The notes below the pieces were generated by a model, which did not search any database, had not been told where the DNA came from, and saw nothing but the letters and a program-made list of their open reading frames with translations. From Myxococcus landrumus (GTDB taxonomy: Bacteria > Myxococcota > Myxococcia > Myxococcales > Myxococcaceae), in NCBI RefSeq assembly GCF_017301635.1, contig NZ_CP071091.1:215001-279000 (forward strand): 64,000 bases of DNA. The letters are read 5' to 3'. Of this stretch, positions 51,565-60,294 are shown piece after piece. Every line of letters begins with the position of its first letter. Position 1 is the first letter of the stretch. The translations under genes and the position numbers were made by a program.

Positions 51565-52613
51565 GCTCTGAACCGCTGCTTCAGGCCAGGAATGTCGCGG
51601 TCCACTTCCCCGTGCGAGGAGGATGGCTTCAGCGCGCGCGCGGCGCGGTGAAGGCCGTGGACGGCATCAGCCTGGACGTGTTCCGGGGCGAGACGTTGGG
51701 GTTGGTGGGGGAGAGTGGCTGCGGCAAGAGCACGCTGGGGCGCGCGTTGCTGCGCCTGGTGGACCCCACCGCGGGTTCCGTCCACTTCGATGGGCAGGAG
51801 CTCACGGGGTTGTCGCAGCGCCAGTTACGGCCGCTGCGCCGGCGCATGCAGTTCGTCTTCCAGGACCCGTATGCGTCGCTCAATCCTCGGCTGACGGTGC
51901 GCGACATCCTGGGCGAGCCCTTCGATATCCACGGCCTCGCGCGAGGGCCGGGAGAACGGGAGCGCGAGGTCGCGTCGCTGCTGGATGCGATGGGACTTCC
52001 TCGCGAGGCGCTCGGGCGTTATCCGCATGAGTTCTCCGGAGGGCAGCGTCAGCGCCTGGGCATTGCCCGCGCCATCGCGTTGCGCCCGGACCTGGTGGTG
52101 GCCGATGAGCCCATCAGCGCACTCGACGTCTCCATCCAGGCTCAAATCGTCAACCTGCTCGTGGACCTGCAGCGCGAGCGGGGCCTCACGTATGTCTTCA
52201 TCGCGCACGACTTGAACATCGTCGAGCACATGTCCACCCGCGTGGCGGTCATGTACCTGGGGCGCATCGTGGAGCTGGCGCCGGCGCGGGGCCTGTACAG
52301 CCGTCCTCGCCATCCCTACACCCAGGCGCTGCTCGCGGCGGTGCCGGTGCCGGACCCGGAGCGGACTCGCACGCGGGTGTTGGTCCCGGGCGAGCCGCCG
52401 TCTCCGCTGGCGCCCCCTCCGGGATGTACGTTCCATCCCCGATGTCCCCGCGCGATGGAGCGCTGCCGGCGCGAGTCACCTCCGCTGTACTCGCTGCCGG
52501 ATGGACATTCCGCCGCGTGTTTCCTGGCGGAAGAAGAGTCCCAGCAGTCCACGCCCACCCCACACTCCGGAGGTGCCGACGGTGTTCTGGCTCAGTCACC
52601 ATCACCCGGATGA
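51561..52613 (+). CDS. Oligopeptide/dipeptide ABC transporter ATP-binding protein (OppF/DppF-like)
   Basis: A 350-residue ATPase with Walker [10 protein letters not shown], signature FSGGQRQR and Walker [13 protein letters not shown]. The C-terminal oligopeptide-transporter domain has its cysteine set. It pairs with the preceding OppD-like protein, overlapping it by four bases. The last residues overlap the start of the DUF2085 gene. Permeases must be encoded elsewhere, if the pair is a transporter. Confidence 0.93.
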   Translation: MSSEPLLQARNVAVHFPVRGGWLQRARGAVKAVDGISLDVFRGETLGLVGESGCGKSTLGRALLRLVDPTAGSVHFDGQELTGLSQRQLRPLRRRMQFVFQDPYASLNPRLTVRDILGEPFDIHGLARGPGEREREVASLLDAMGLPREALGRYPHEFSGGQRQRLGIARAIALRPDLVVADEPISALDVSIQAQIVNLLVDLQRERGLTYVFIAHDLNIVEHMSTRVAVMYLGRIVELAPARGLYSRPRHPYTQALLAAVPVPDPERTRTRVLVPGEPPSPLAPPPGCTFHPRCPRAMERCRRESPPLYSLPDGHSAACFLAEEESQQSTPTPHSGGADGVLAQSPSPG

Positions 52614-52989
52614 GTACAACCGCACGTACCTGCTCGGCGGGCTTCGGGTGTGCGCTCGCTGCCTGGGGACGTACCCGGTGTTGCTGGCCTCGCTGGTGGG
52701 GTTGTTCGCCGTGCGCGCTCCCTTGAAGTGGGAGTGGGACGTGCCGGTGGTGCTGCTCCTCACGCTTCCCGCGCTGGTGGACTGGGCCGTGGGGCGTTTT
52801 CGCCCGGCCTCGGGTTCCAACGGAGTGCGGACGGCGACGGGAGTCCTGCTGGGCCTGGCGCTTGGCCGCTCCCTCCAGGTCCATGTCCAGCGGCCTCTGC
52901 CGACGGTGCTGTTGGCCCAGGCCGCATTGGTGACAGTCGTCGCGCTCCCTGTCATTCTCGCCACTTACCGGAAGCCACGACCGGATTAG
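52582..52989 (+). CDS. DUF2085-like small membrane protein
   Basis: A 135-residue protein with about four membrane spans. [12 protein letters not shown] and GGLRVCARCLGTYP match the DUF2085 pattern (His pair followed by CARCxGxY), which probably binds a metal. GGAGG at 52569-52573 lies eight bases before the chosen GTG, so the gene overlaps the OppF-like gene by 32 bases. Other in-frame starts lie at 52573 and 52501. Function of DUF2085 is unknown. Confidence 0.75.
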   Translation: MFWLSHHHPDEYNRTYLLGGLRVCARCLGTYPVLLASLVGLFAVRAPLKWEWDVPVVLLLTLPALVDWAVGRFRPASGSNGVRTATGVLLGLALGRSLQVHVQRPLPTVLLAQAALVTVVALPVILATYRKPRPD

Positions 52990-53025
52990 ACCCTTGTTCG
53001 CCGTCGCCCGTTAAGAGGGCTCGGG

Positions 53026-53703
53026 TTGAGGGTGGGCCGGAGTGAGCGTGGCTCCACGAGCGATGGGGGAGTGTTGGGACCGGAGACCTCAGACGAGCGG
53101 CTGATGCTCGCCTTCCAGGCGGGGGACGCTCGTGCGTTCGAGGCGTTGGTGCGCAGGCACAGGACACCGGTTTTCAACTTCATCCTGCGCTTCGTCGGCC
53201 AGCGCGCACGGGCGGAGGACGTGCTGCAAGAGACGTGGCTGAAGGTGGTACGCAGCGCCGGCGAATACCAGGCGAAGGCCCGGTTCACGACTTGGGTCTA
53301 CACCATCGCGAGGAACCTCTGTGTGGACAGCGCGCGCAAAGAAAGCTACCGCCAGGCCGCGTCCCTGGAGTCGCCGGTGAAGGGTGAGAATGGCGAGGAG
53401 GGGCGCGCCTTGGCGGATGCCCTGCCGGATTCAGGAGCCAGCCCGGAGCGTGGTGCCTTCAACGCTCGCCTGCGCCCGCTGCTGGAGCGCGCCCTGGCGG
53501 CCCTTCCGGAGGAGCAGCGCGAGGTGTTCATCCTTCGTGAGTACAGCGGCATCCCGTTCAAGGACATCGCGGAGGTGACGGGCGTCTCCGAGAACACGGT
53601 GAAGAGCCGGATGCGCTACGCGCTCGACGGCTTGCGGCGCCGGCTCGCGGAGCTGGGCGTGGACGGCGACCTCGCCGAGGATGGAAGGACGGTGGTGGGA
53701 TGA
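53026..53703 (+). CDS. ECF RNA polymerase sigma factor
   Basis: A 225-residue sigma factor. Region 2 includes the segment RAEDVLQETWLKVV (about residues 60-75) and region 4 includes LREYSGIPFKDIAEVTGVSENTVKSRM (split here into FILREYSGIPFKDIAEV and TGVSENTVKSRM). A linker of about 40 residues joins them. The start is uncertain: TTG at 53026 has GAGGG six bases upstream, and GTGs at 53032 and 53071 are alternatives. The stop overlaps the anti-sigma gene start (ATGA). It probably controls its own operon and perhaps the Tad-like genes downstream. Confidence 0.9.
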   Translation: MRVGRSERGSTSDGGVLGPETSDERLMLAFQAGDARAFEALVRRHRTPVFNFILRFVGQRARAEDVLQETWLKVVRSAGEYQAKARFTTWVYTIARNLCVDSARKESYRQAASLESPVKGENGEEGRALADALPDSGASPERGAFNARLRPLLERALAALPEEQREVFILREYSGIPFKDIAEVTGVSENTVKSRMRYALDGLRRRLAELGVDGDLAEDGRTVVG

Positions 53704-55160
53704 AGCCGCAGAACGTCCACGCGCAGGAGGACCGTCTCCTCGACTTCGCCTATGGCGAGCTCCCCGTCTCGGAAGCCCAGGCGGTGGAATCCCATCTGCA
53801 AGGGTGCCCCCGCTGCACGCAGACGTTGAGCGAGATTCGAGGCGTGCGCGTCACCATGGCGCAGCTCACCGAGGAGCCCGCGCCGGACGCGGGCCTGGAG
53901 TCGCTGCTGGCCTATGCGCAGCAGTCCGCGCGCCGCGCCGCCGCCGGGCCCGCGCCCCAGTCCTCACGTTGGCGCCGGTGGCTGTTGCCTGTTGTCGGAC
54001 TCGCCTCGGCGGGCACCTTGAGTGTCTTGACCTTCATGGCCGTGTCGCCGGACCTGACACAGCCCAATCTGTCCGCCGTGGAGGCAAAGCAGGTGGCGGA
54101 GGCTCCCGCGGCGCCACCTCCAACAGGGGGAGCCGCCGCCGCGCCCACCGGTCCTGCGCCTGCCTCCGCTGTCGCGCCGCCCGCCCAAGCCCTGGCGGAC
54201 GCGAATCAGTACGGTGGCGACAAGGACTCGGCGTTGTTCGCGAAGGAATCCGTGCGCTCTGAAAGCGCGGAGGCGGAGCGCGCGGAAGGCTGGGAGGCGG
54301 AGGGCAGTGGCGGTGGGGTAGGGACCCGTCGCCGCGCGGATGAGCTGAAGGCCCAGGCGCCTTCCGTCCAGAAGGTGAGCCGGGAGAAGGCGCCCAGCCG
54401 CATGGCGTCGAACCTGGATGGTGAGGCCCCACTGAAGAACGCGCCCACGGTGGCGGTGGCCATGGCCCCGGCTCCCCCCAGTCCTCCTCGCGAGACGTTG
54501 CGACTGGGCGGTGGTGGCTCGAAGCAGGAGTCATCCCGGGCAGAGGAGCTTGGTGGATCCGCGAAGTCCTGGGACGAGGCTCCAGGGGCACCGGCCTTGG
54601 AGTCTGTCACCGAGCCCTTGGCCCGAGGCGGCGTGGTGGCCAGCGCGCCCGCCCCGGTGGAGGCGCCGGTGGGACGTGGAAGTGGGGTGGATGCGCCCAT
54701 GGAGACCGCGAAGGCAATGCCCGCGCGCGCGCAGAGGCCGCCCCAGCCCGTGGCGAAGAAGGCGAAGGGGGATGTCTCCCTGGAGGCTCGCGCCGCTCCC
54801 GCCGCCGAGTTCCAGCAGGAGGCGGATGACCAGGTGGCTCCAGCTCCAAAGCGGAGTGTCGCGGAGCTGTCCCGGTTGGCGCAGGAGGCCCGCCGGACTG
54901 GCGACAGGGCACAAGAGGTGAGTCTGCTCAGACTCGCACTTGAGGCGGGTGCAACTGGCTCAACGCGTATGGATTTGCTCACCCGCGTGTGTGATGCGGA
55001 GCTGGCTTTGGGGCGTCGCGGGGCGGGGGTCGCGGCTTGTCAACAAGTATTGGCGGAGTCCCCCGGGTCTCAAGCCGCGCAGGCGGCGCGCCGGCGCTTG
55101 AGTGACGAGCCTGTTTCAGGCGAACCCGCGAACGCGGTGGACGCCAAGCCTGCCGAGTAA
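53700..55160 (+). CDS. Membrane anti-sigma factor with zinc-binding (ZAS) domain and long periplasmic part
   Basis: A 486-residue protein. His32, Cys36 and Cys39 form the HX3CX2C motif of zinc-containing anti-sigma domains. One membrane span lies at about 94-114. The periplasmic part is long and of low complexity (Ala/Pro/Glu-rich) and ends in a TPR-like helical region (about 395-475). It should hold the ECF sigma factor encoded directly upstream until an envelope signal arrives. The large periplasmic half is unusual; most anti-sigma factors are 200-300 residues. Confidence 0.9.
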   Translation: MKPQNVHAQEDRLLDFAYGELPVSEAQAVESHLQGCPRCTQTLSEIRGVRVTMAQLTEEPAPDAGLESLLAYAQQSARRAAAGPAPQSSRWRRWLLPVVGLASAGTLSVLTFMAVSPDLTQPNLSAVEAKQVAEAPAAPPPTGGAAAAPTGPAPASAVAPPAQALADANQYGGDKDSALFAKESVRSESAEAERAEGWEAEGSGGGVGTRRRADELKAQAPSVQKVSREKAPSRMASNLDGEAPLKNAPTVAVAMAPAPPSPPRETLRLGGGGSKQESSRAEELGGSAKSWDEAPGAPALESVTEPLARGGVVASAPAPVEAPVGRGSGVDAPMETAKAMPARAQRPPQPVAKKAKGDVSLEARAAPAAEFQQEADDQVAPAPKRSVAELSRLAQEARRTGDRAQEVSLLRLALEAGATGSTRMDLLTRVCDAELALGRRGAGVAACQQVLAESPGSQAAQAARRRLSDEPVSGEPANAVDAKPAE

Positions 55161-55254
55161 ACCTCCGCGATTTTTAGTTTTTGGGAGGCTGATACGTCGG
55201 CCGCTGTCCATTTGACCGATGCGTCATGTCGGCGCTGATCGCGATAATGGCGCC

Positions 55255-56238
55255 ATGGGAATGGAACAGGAAGGGCGGTCGCGGGGGACCGCCAGCCGGC
55301 AGTCCGGTCAGGCGGCGGTCGAAGCGGCGATGATCATGCCGCTCGCGGTGTTCATGACGCTGGGCATCATCCAGCTCACGTTGATTCAGCACGCGAAGTT
55401 GATGACCGAGTACGCCGCGTACCAGGCGGCCCGTGCCGGCGTCGTGTGGAACGGCAACAACGAGCGCATGCACGACGCGGCCATCATCGCGCTGCTGCCG
55501 ACGTTGGGCCGCACCGATGACATCGGCAACCTGGCGAAGACCTTCGCCATCCATCAAATCTACGACTCGGCCATGCGCACGCTGAACTTCGGCGGCGGCC
55601 GGGTGCCTCGCACGGTGAACGGCTCGAACCTGTTCGGCCTCATCCGCGTGGACACCGTCAACCCGGCGTACTTCACGCCCATCGACACCATCTGGAAGCT
55701 GCGGACGGGCTACAACTGGCAGGAGCTGGACTTCGACGGGGCGGACAGCTTCCCGGAAGTGCCCTCGCTCGAGAACAACATCCGCAAGTTCTTCAATCTC
55801 CCGGAGCCGGACAGCTCGGAGCTCGTGTATCGCAAGGCGACGCGGCTCACCATCCGGCTGCGCTACTTCTACGAGATGAAGATTCCGTTCGCGAACTGGA
55901 TCATCTTCACCGCGTGGTACGCGTCCCAGTCCAACGTGGCGCTGCGAGGCGCCATCGACCGGGCCACGCTGGACCCGCGCGCCAACATGATGGCGGACGG
56001 CAACATCTCCGGCCTCGTGGCACGTGCGCGAGGCATCGAGCACGAGCAGGGCTACGACTCACTCTATGCCCCCGAGATGTGGGTGCTCTGGGGGCTTGCC
56101 ACCGGAAGCATCCCGCTCGTCTCGAGCCTCGTGGGCAAGCGCTACTTCATGCCGCTGACGGCGACCTACACCATGCGCATGCAGTCCAACTTCCATCGGA
56201 AGTGGGTCATGCACCTCAACCCCGACTGGGGCCTGTAA
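55255..56238 (+). CDS. Large TadE-like pseudopilin
   Basis: A 327-residue protein. Near the N-terminus the segment RQSGQAAVEAAMIMPLAVF has a Gly18/Gln19 boundary with Glu23 at +5, the prepilin-peptidase-like signature of Flp/TadE pseudopilins, followed by a hydrophobic helix. The rest (about 290 residues) is a globular, Asp/Asn-rich domain of unknown fold, far larger than usual TadE proteins. It lies 94 bases after the anti-sigma gene and 15 bases before the TadG-like gene. ATGs at 55255 and 55261 are equally likely starts. Confidence 0.85.
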   Translation: MGMEQEGRSRGTASRQSGQAAVEAAMIMPLAVFMTLGIIQLTLIQHAKLMTEYAAYQAARAGVVWNGNNERMHDAAIIALLPTLGRTDDIGNLAKTFAIHQIYDSAMRTLNFGGGRVPRTVNGSNLFGLIRVDTVNPAYFTPIDTIWKLRTGYNWQELDFDGADSFPEVPSLENNIRKFFNLPEPDSSELVYRKATRLTIRLRYFYEMKIPFANWIIFTAWYASQSNVALRGAIDRATLDPRANMMADGNISGLVARARGIEHEQGYDSLYAPEMWVLWGLATGSIPLVSSLVGKRYFMPLTATYTMRMQSNFHRKWVMHLNPDWGL

Positions 56239-56253
56239 GAGGACGCACACACC

Positions 56254-58329
56254 ATGTTCACTCAAATCCTCCGCCAGAGCTTCCGACGTCAGGAGGGCCA
56301 GGCCCTCATCCTGGCCGCGCTGATGGTCCTGGTCATGTCCATCGCCGTGCTGACCACGGTCAACATCGGCCACACCGTTCACGAGCGCGTGCGCCTGCAG
56401 AACACCGCGGATGCCGCCGCGTACTCCATGGCCGCCATGGAAGCGCGCGCGTTCAACTTCTACGCGTACGCCAACCGCACGCAGGTGTCTCACTACGTGT
56501 CGGCGATGATGTGGCACTCGCTCATCTCCGTCATCTACGGAGCGGAGGCGTTCTTCACGGACCTCTATGGGTTCATGAAGACGCTCAATCCGTGCGCGGG
56601 CAAACGCAAGAAACTGTGGATCATCTTGTGTCCCATCATCGAGGTGATCCCGTACATCGGGCCCGTCATCAAGGCCATCAACAAGATCATCACGCTGTAC
56701 AAGACAGCGTTCCTCCAGCCGCTCCAGCGAATCTTGAAGGCTGTCAATCCAGACAAGTGGCTGGGGAAATACGTCGTGCCAGCACATCGTGTGTTCAACG
56801 GCGCCATGTATTTCACGTCACAAGCCGTGATGATGTCGGCGTCCACGCATGTGACGCAGACGACGCAGGGCGTGTTGGACGCGAACGATTCGAACCTCAA
56901 CTCGATGGCGAGCCAGCTCGCCACGGGCATCTACAGCCAGTGCCTCTTCAGCCAGGCCCACAGCGAGCACGCGGGTGGAAAGCCGCTGGCGCCGGGCTCT
57001 TGGAAGAACCCCTTCGGCGCGCTGGATGTGAAGAAGTACAAGGCGAATGACCCGATTGCTCGCGCCAAGCGCTCCATGGGCGGCATCACCAACGCCACCC
57101 GTTACTCGTGTGACCGCAATTCGGGCGGTGCATGCCCGGAGCGCTTCATCACGTCTCGCCGTCTGGGAGACATCCTGCCACTGCCAGATGCGCTCGGCTT
57201 CATTCGAGACATGCTCAACAACGGCGTGAATGCGCCAGGCCTGTTCGAGTTCCAGAAGATGGGGCAGACGCGCATGCTCTCGGCGACGTTCCCGGCGGCG
57301 AAGAACCTGGTGGACCAGGGCCGCTCTCCGCACAACTACATCCGCGACTGGAACGACAACCTCTACCCCTGGGGCATGATGGCTCAGGGCGACAACATGG
57401 GCGCGGACGACCTGTACTGGCTCAAGCTGGGGCCCGCCGAGGTCGACGTGGTCGTGGGCAAGGCGGACAACCCGCTGTCGTGCAACAACAAGGACCCGTA
57501 CACCCGCTGCTTCGGTGACAACCGCAAGGGACTCGGCGACACGTCGCGCACCAAGGTGCCCTACATGCGCATGTTCAAGCCGAGCGTCTGGGCGCTGAAC
57601 AACGAGGACTCCGAAGGCGTCAACGGCGGCGTCCACTGGCGCGTGCACTATCCGCAGAACAGCGAGAACTGGCGCCGGCACAAGGCTCCGAAGGGGCCTG
57701 AGCGTCAGGTGGGTGTCCACGAGGAGAAGGTCTGCGTCCTGGAGCTCCTGAAGGGGTGCTGGTTCAAGGTGAGCGTGTACACGGCCAACGTGCGCCCGGC
57801 CCAGGATGGCAACCATCCGTGGGGTGGCGTGACGCCGTTCATGCACTTCGAGCCGGGTCAGTACGGGGGCAAGTTCTGCAACCCGGGCGCGAGCGCCGAG
57901 ATGAACCAGATGGCCAAGCGCGAGGCGGACTTCAATCAGCCCTCCGCGTGGGTGGCGCTCAACAAGTCTCCCGAGGAGATCGTCAACCGTGACAACAAGG
58001 ACGGCACGGGGACCAATGCGCCGGCGCTCCTCAACGACGAAGGCAAGGTGAAGTTCTCCTTCACGCCGGACTCCGAGGGGCTGGAGATGTTGAACAACCG
58101 CAAGAAGTTCCTCAGCCTCGTCGAAGGCATGAACGTCATCTCTCGCGGCCAGAGCTACTACCACCGCCCGGGCAACTGGACGGAGCAGCCCAACTTCTTC
58201 AATCCCTACTGGCGTCCGCGCCTGGCGTCCGTGTTCCAGGGCCGCAATCAGCTCCCCGTGGTCGGGCAGATGATTGATGCACTGCCGAGCGCGCTCCAGG
58301 GATTCGGCCCGAAGGTCATCACGCATTGA
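56254..58329 (+). CDS. Very large TadG-like pilus-assembly protein
   Basis: A 691-residue protein. Its N-terminal segment RRQEGQALILAALMVLVMSIAVL matches the TadG-like domain (here written in parts: RRQEGQALIL and LMVLVMSIAVL). Unlike the TadE-like proteins it has no Glu at +5 and is probably not cleaved. NTADAAAYSMAAMEARAF, also typical, follows. Residues 114-160 form a basic and hydrophobic stretch (KRKKLW, IEVIPYIGPVIK). The remaining 500 residues are unknown and Asn/Trp/Pro-rich. It is encoded between two TadE-like genes. Confidence 0.85.
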   Translation: MFTQILRQSFRRQEGQALILAALMVLVMSIAVLTTVNIGHTVHERVRLQNTADAAAYSMAAMEARAFNFYAYANRTQVSHYVSAMMWHSLISVIYGAEAFFTDLYGFMKTLNPCAGKRKKLWIILCPIIEVIPYIGPVIKAINKIITLYKTAFLQPLQRILKAVNPDKWLGKYVVPAHRVFNGAMYFTSQAVMMSASTHVTQTTQGVLDANDSNLNSMASQLATGIYSQCLFSQAHSEHAGGKPLAPGSWKNPFGALDVKKYKANDPIARAKRSMGGITNATRYSCDRNSGGACPERFITSRRLGDILPLPDALGFIRDMLNNGVNAPGLFEFQKMGQTRMLSATFPAAKNLVDQGRSPHNYIRDWNDNLYPWGMMAQGDNMGADDLYWLKLGPAEVDVVVGKADNPLSCNNKDPYTRCFGDNRKGLGDTSRTKVPYMRMFKPSVWALNNEDSEGVNGGVHWRVHYPQNSENWRRHKAPKGPERQVGVHEEKVCVLELLKGCWFKVSVYTANVRPAQDGNHPWGGVTPFMHFEPGQYGGKFCNPGASAEMNQMAKREADFNQPSAWVALNKSPEEIVNRDNKDGTGTNAPALLNDEGKVKFSFTPDSEGLEMLNNRKKFLSLVEGMNVISRGQSYYHRPGNWTEQPNFFNPYWRPRLASVFQGRNQLPVVGQMIDALPSALQGFGPKVITH

Positions 58330-58337
58330 GGCCCGCG

Positions 58338-59516
58338 ATGAGAACCCGCATGTCTCGCAAGAGTTTTCGTCGCGGTGGTGCCACGGTGGAGTTCGCGCTC
58401 TCCGTGCCACTGCTCGTGATGATTCTGATGTTCAGCATGTACCTGACGGAGTTGGTCCGGGCGAAGCTGAAGCTCCAGGAGATGGCGCGCTACGCCGTCT
58501 GGGAGATGACCAGCTACGCCCTCACTGACTTCGCCAAGGGCCAGCACGATGCCGCGTTCGAGGACGCGCGCAAGGAGGCTCACGAGGAGCTGGTCGAGCG
58601 CTACAAGGACATGGACTCCGTGGAGCCCAACAACCCGGCGGGGTCCTTCATCGCGCGCTACGCCAACGTGCAGGGCACGCTCACCAACAAGGAGATTCCC
58701 TTCCTGGAGTCCGGCATGTTGGGGAACCCTGGCAGCACGGGGGAGGGTGGCTCCTTCGCCAGCGGCATCTTCGGACTGCTCAACCGCGGCGCGGGCTCGC
58801 TGCTCAACTCCTGGGGCTTCAACAACAAGGGCTGGGTGGAGTCGGAGGTTCAGATGAACTTCCAGAACGCCATCCTCCCGCGCGCCTACCTGGACGAGAA
58901 CTCAGGCCCGGGTGGCTTCTTCCAGACGGATGTCTTCGGCGGCCACAACATCTCCAACCTGGAGCTGCGCTCGCGCTACTCGATGTACGCCAATGGCTGG
59001 CACATGCCGGACGGTGGTGATGCCATCGTCCGTGCTCGGCGAGCAGGCAACCACCGCTCGGGAAGTGACGCGCACGGCCTCCACATCCAGGTGAAGCGGA
59101 TGGCCTTCCTGGGGATTCCGCCGGATGGTGAGAGCGGCATCGGCAGCGTGCTTGGCTTCCTGGGGAACTTCCTGCCGAACTTCCTGGGGACCTTTGTCGT
59201 CTCGCGCAACTACGGTATCTCTCCGGCCCAGAAGGGGAACTGCCTCGGCCTGGAGAAGTACGAGGAGCTCCCGAGCAGCGGTCTTCACGCCATGCGTGGC
59301 CTCCTGGACCACGAGCGCCCGGACTGCTTCGACACGGCTCCGTTCCGCGATGAGATGTCGTACGAAGACAGCAACTACATCAAGGTCTTCAAGGCGCGCG
59401 GTGAGTTCTTCATGGGCTGCAAGAAGGCCATGGCGGATGACCCGTCGGACCCCGACGCTCAGCAAGAGGCTACGAACAAGGATGAGCAGGACCAAAAGAT
59501 CCGCTGCGGGGAGTAG
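58338..59516 (+). CDS. Second large TadE-like pseudopilin
   Basis: A 392-residue protein. RRGGATVEFALSVPLLVMIL carries Gly13/Gly14 with Glu18 at +5 after the first Gly, again the pseudopilin signature, followed by a hydrophobic helix. The C-terminal 360 residues are a large domain with several Cys (late in the protein) and Asn/Gly-rich loops. GAGG lies six bases before the ATG. The last 35 bases overlap the next gene in another frame. Confidence 0.85.
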   Translation: MRTRMSRKSFRRGGATVEFALSVPLLVMILMFSMYLTELVRAKLKLQEMARYAVWEMTSYALTDFAKGQHDAAFEDARKEAHEELVERYKDMDSVEPNNPAGSFIARYANVQGTLTNKEIPFLESGMLGNPGSTGEGGSFASGIFGLLNRGAGSLLNSWGFNNKGWVESEVQMNFQNAILPRAYLDENSGPGGFFQTDVFGGHNISNLELRSRYSMYANGWHMPDGGDAIVRARRAGNHRSGSDAHGLHIQVKRMAFLGIPPDGESGIGSVLGFLGNFLPNFLGTFVVSRNYGISPAQKGNCLGLEKYEELPSSGLHAMRGLLDHERPDCFDTAPFRDEMSYEDSNYIKVFKARGEFFMGCKKAMADDPSDPDAQQEATNKDEQDQKIRCGE

Positions 59517-60294
59517 CGCGCTCGTTCGCCTCCTGCTGGGTCTGGCGCTCATGGCCTCCGGGCCGGCGCTGGCCGAGCAGGAGGTGCCCGTCTATCCCGG
59601 CACGACGCACACGCGCATCGGCAACGACCTGGTGATTGGAGGCGAGTACTACCGTCTTGCCTACTTCACGACGACGGACCCGATGAAAAAGGTCGTCGCC
59701 TACTTCGCGAAGAAGTGGCGCGACGAGGGCTACCCGACGGTGGTGGAGGGCGACCAGGAGGAAGAGGCCGTCGTGTCCGCCATCTTCACGCGCGAGGGGT
59801 TGCAGCGTGGCGTGGTGCTGCGGGTCCATCAGGGCAAGACGGTGGGCTTCACGGCGCTGCGCGACTTGTGGACCCGTCCGCCGAAGTCTCCGGCCGCGGG
59901 CCTGGTGTCGCTGGAAGGCACCATCTACAGCCAGGACGTGGCGGCTCGTGATGACCCGGGTGGCTCACAGAGTCGCTCGGCGCTGGTGACGGGCGAGCTC
60001 ACCGAGGTGCAGCAGCGCGTGAGCGCGGAGCTGGCGCGGCAGGGCTATGAGCCCGTGCGCCACACGGTGACGAAGCTGGGCGGCGGCACGCAGGTGACGA
60101 TGGAGCATGCGCGCAAGGGCGAGCAGGTGATGACGACCGTGTCCGCGGTGGATGAGGGCATGGCGACCGTCATGCAGACGTGGGTGGGCACGGACCGTCT
60201 GGACGCGGTGCCCAACGACGACGCCGTCCGCAAGAGCCGCGAGGCCTGGGAGAAGGAACAGAAGGCGAAGTCGTCGAAGGGAGCGGGGAAATGA
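59482..60294 (+). CDS. Secreted hypothetical protein of the Tad-like locus
   Basis: A 270-residue protein with a signal peptide (about residues 1-31, ending ALAE). The mature part has two alpha/beta repeats of similar layout (about 35-115 and 140-230, each with a short-chain-like helix pattern) and a charged C-terminus. No family was recognised. It overlaps the preceding TadE-like gene by 35 bases and the following gene by four, so it is part of the same operon. A periplasmic role next to the pseudopilins is likely. Confidence 0.75.
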   Translation: MSRTKRSAAGSSALVRLLLGLALMASGPALAEQEVPVYPGTTHTRIGNDLVIGGEYYRLAYFTTTDPMKKVVAYFAKKWRDEGYPTVVEGDQEEEAVVSAIFTREGLQRGVVLRVHQGKTVGFTALRDLWTRPPKSPAAGLVSLEGTIYSQDVAARDDPGGSQSRSALVTGELTEVQQRVSAELARQGYEPVRHTVTKLGGGTQVTMEHARKGEQVMTTVSAVDEGMATVMQTWVGTDRLDAVPNDDAVRKSREAWEKEQKAKSSKGAGK

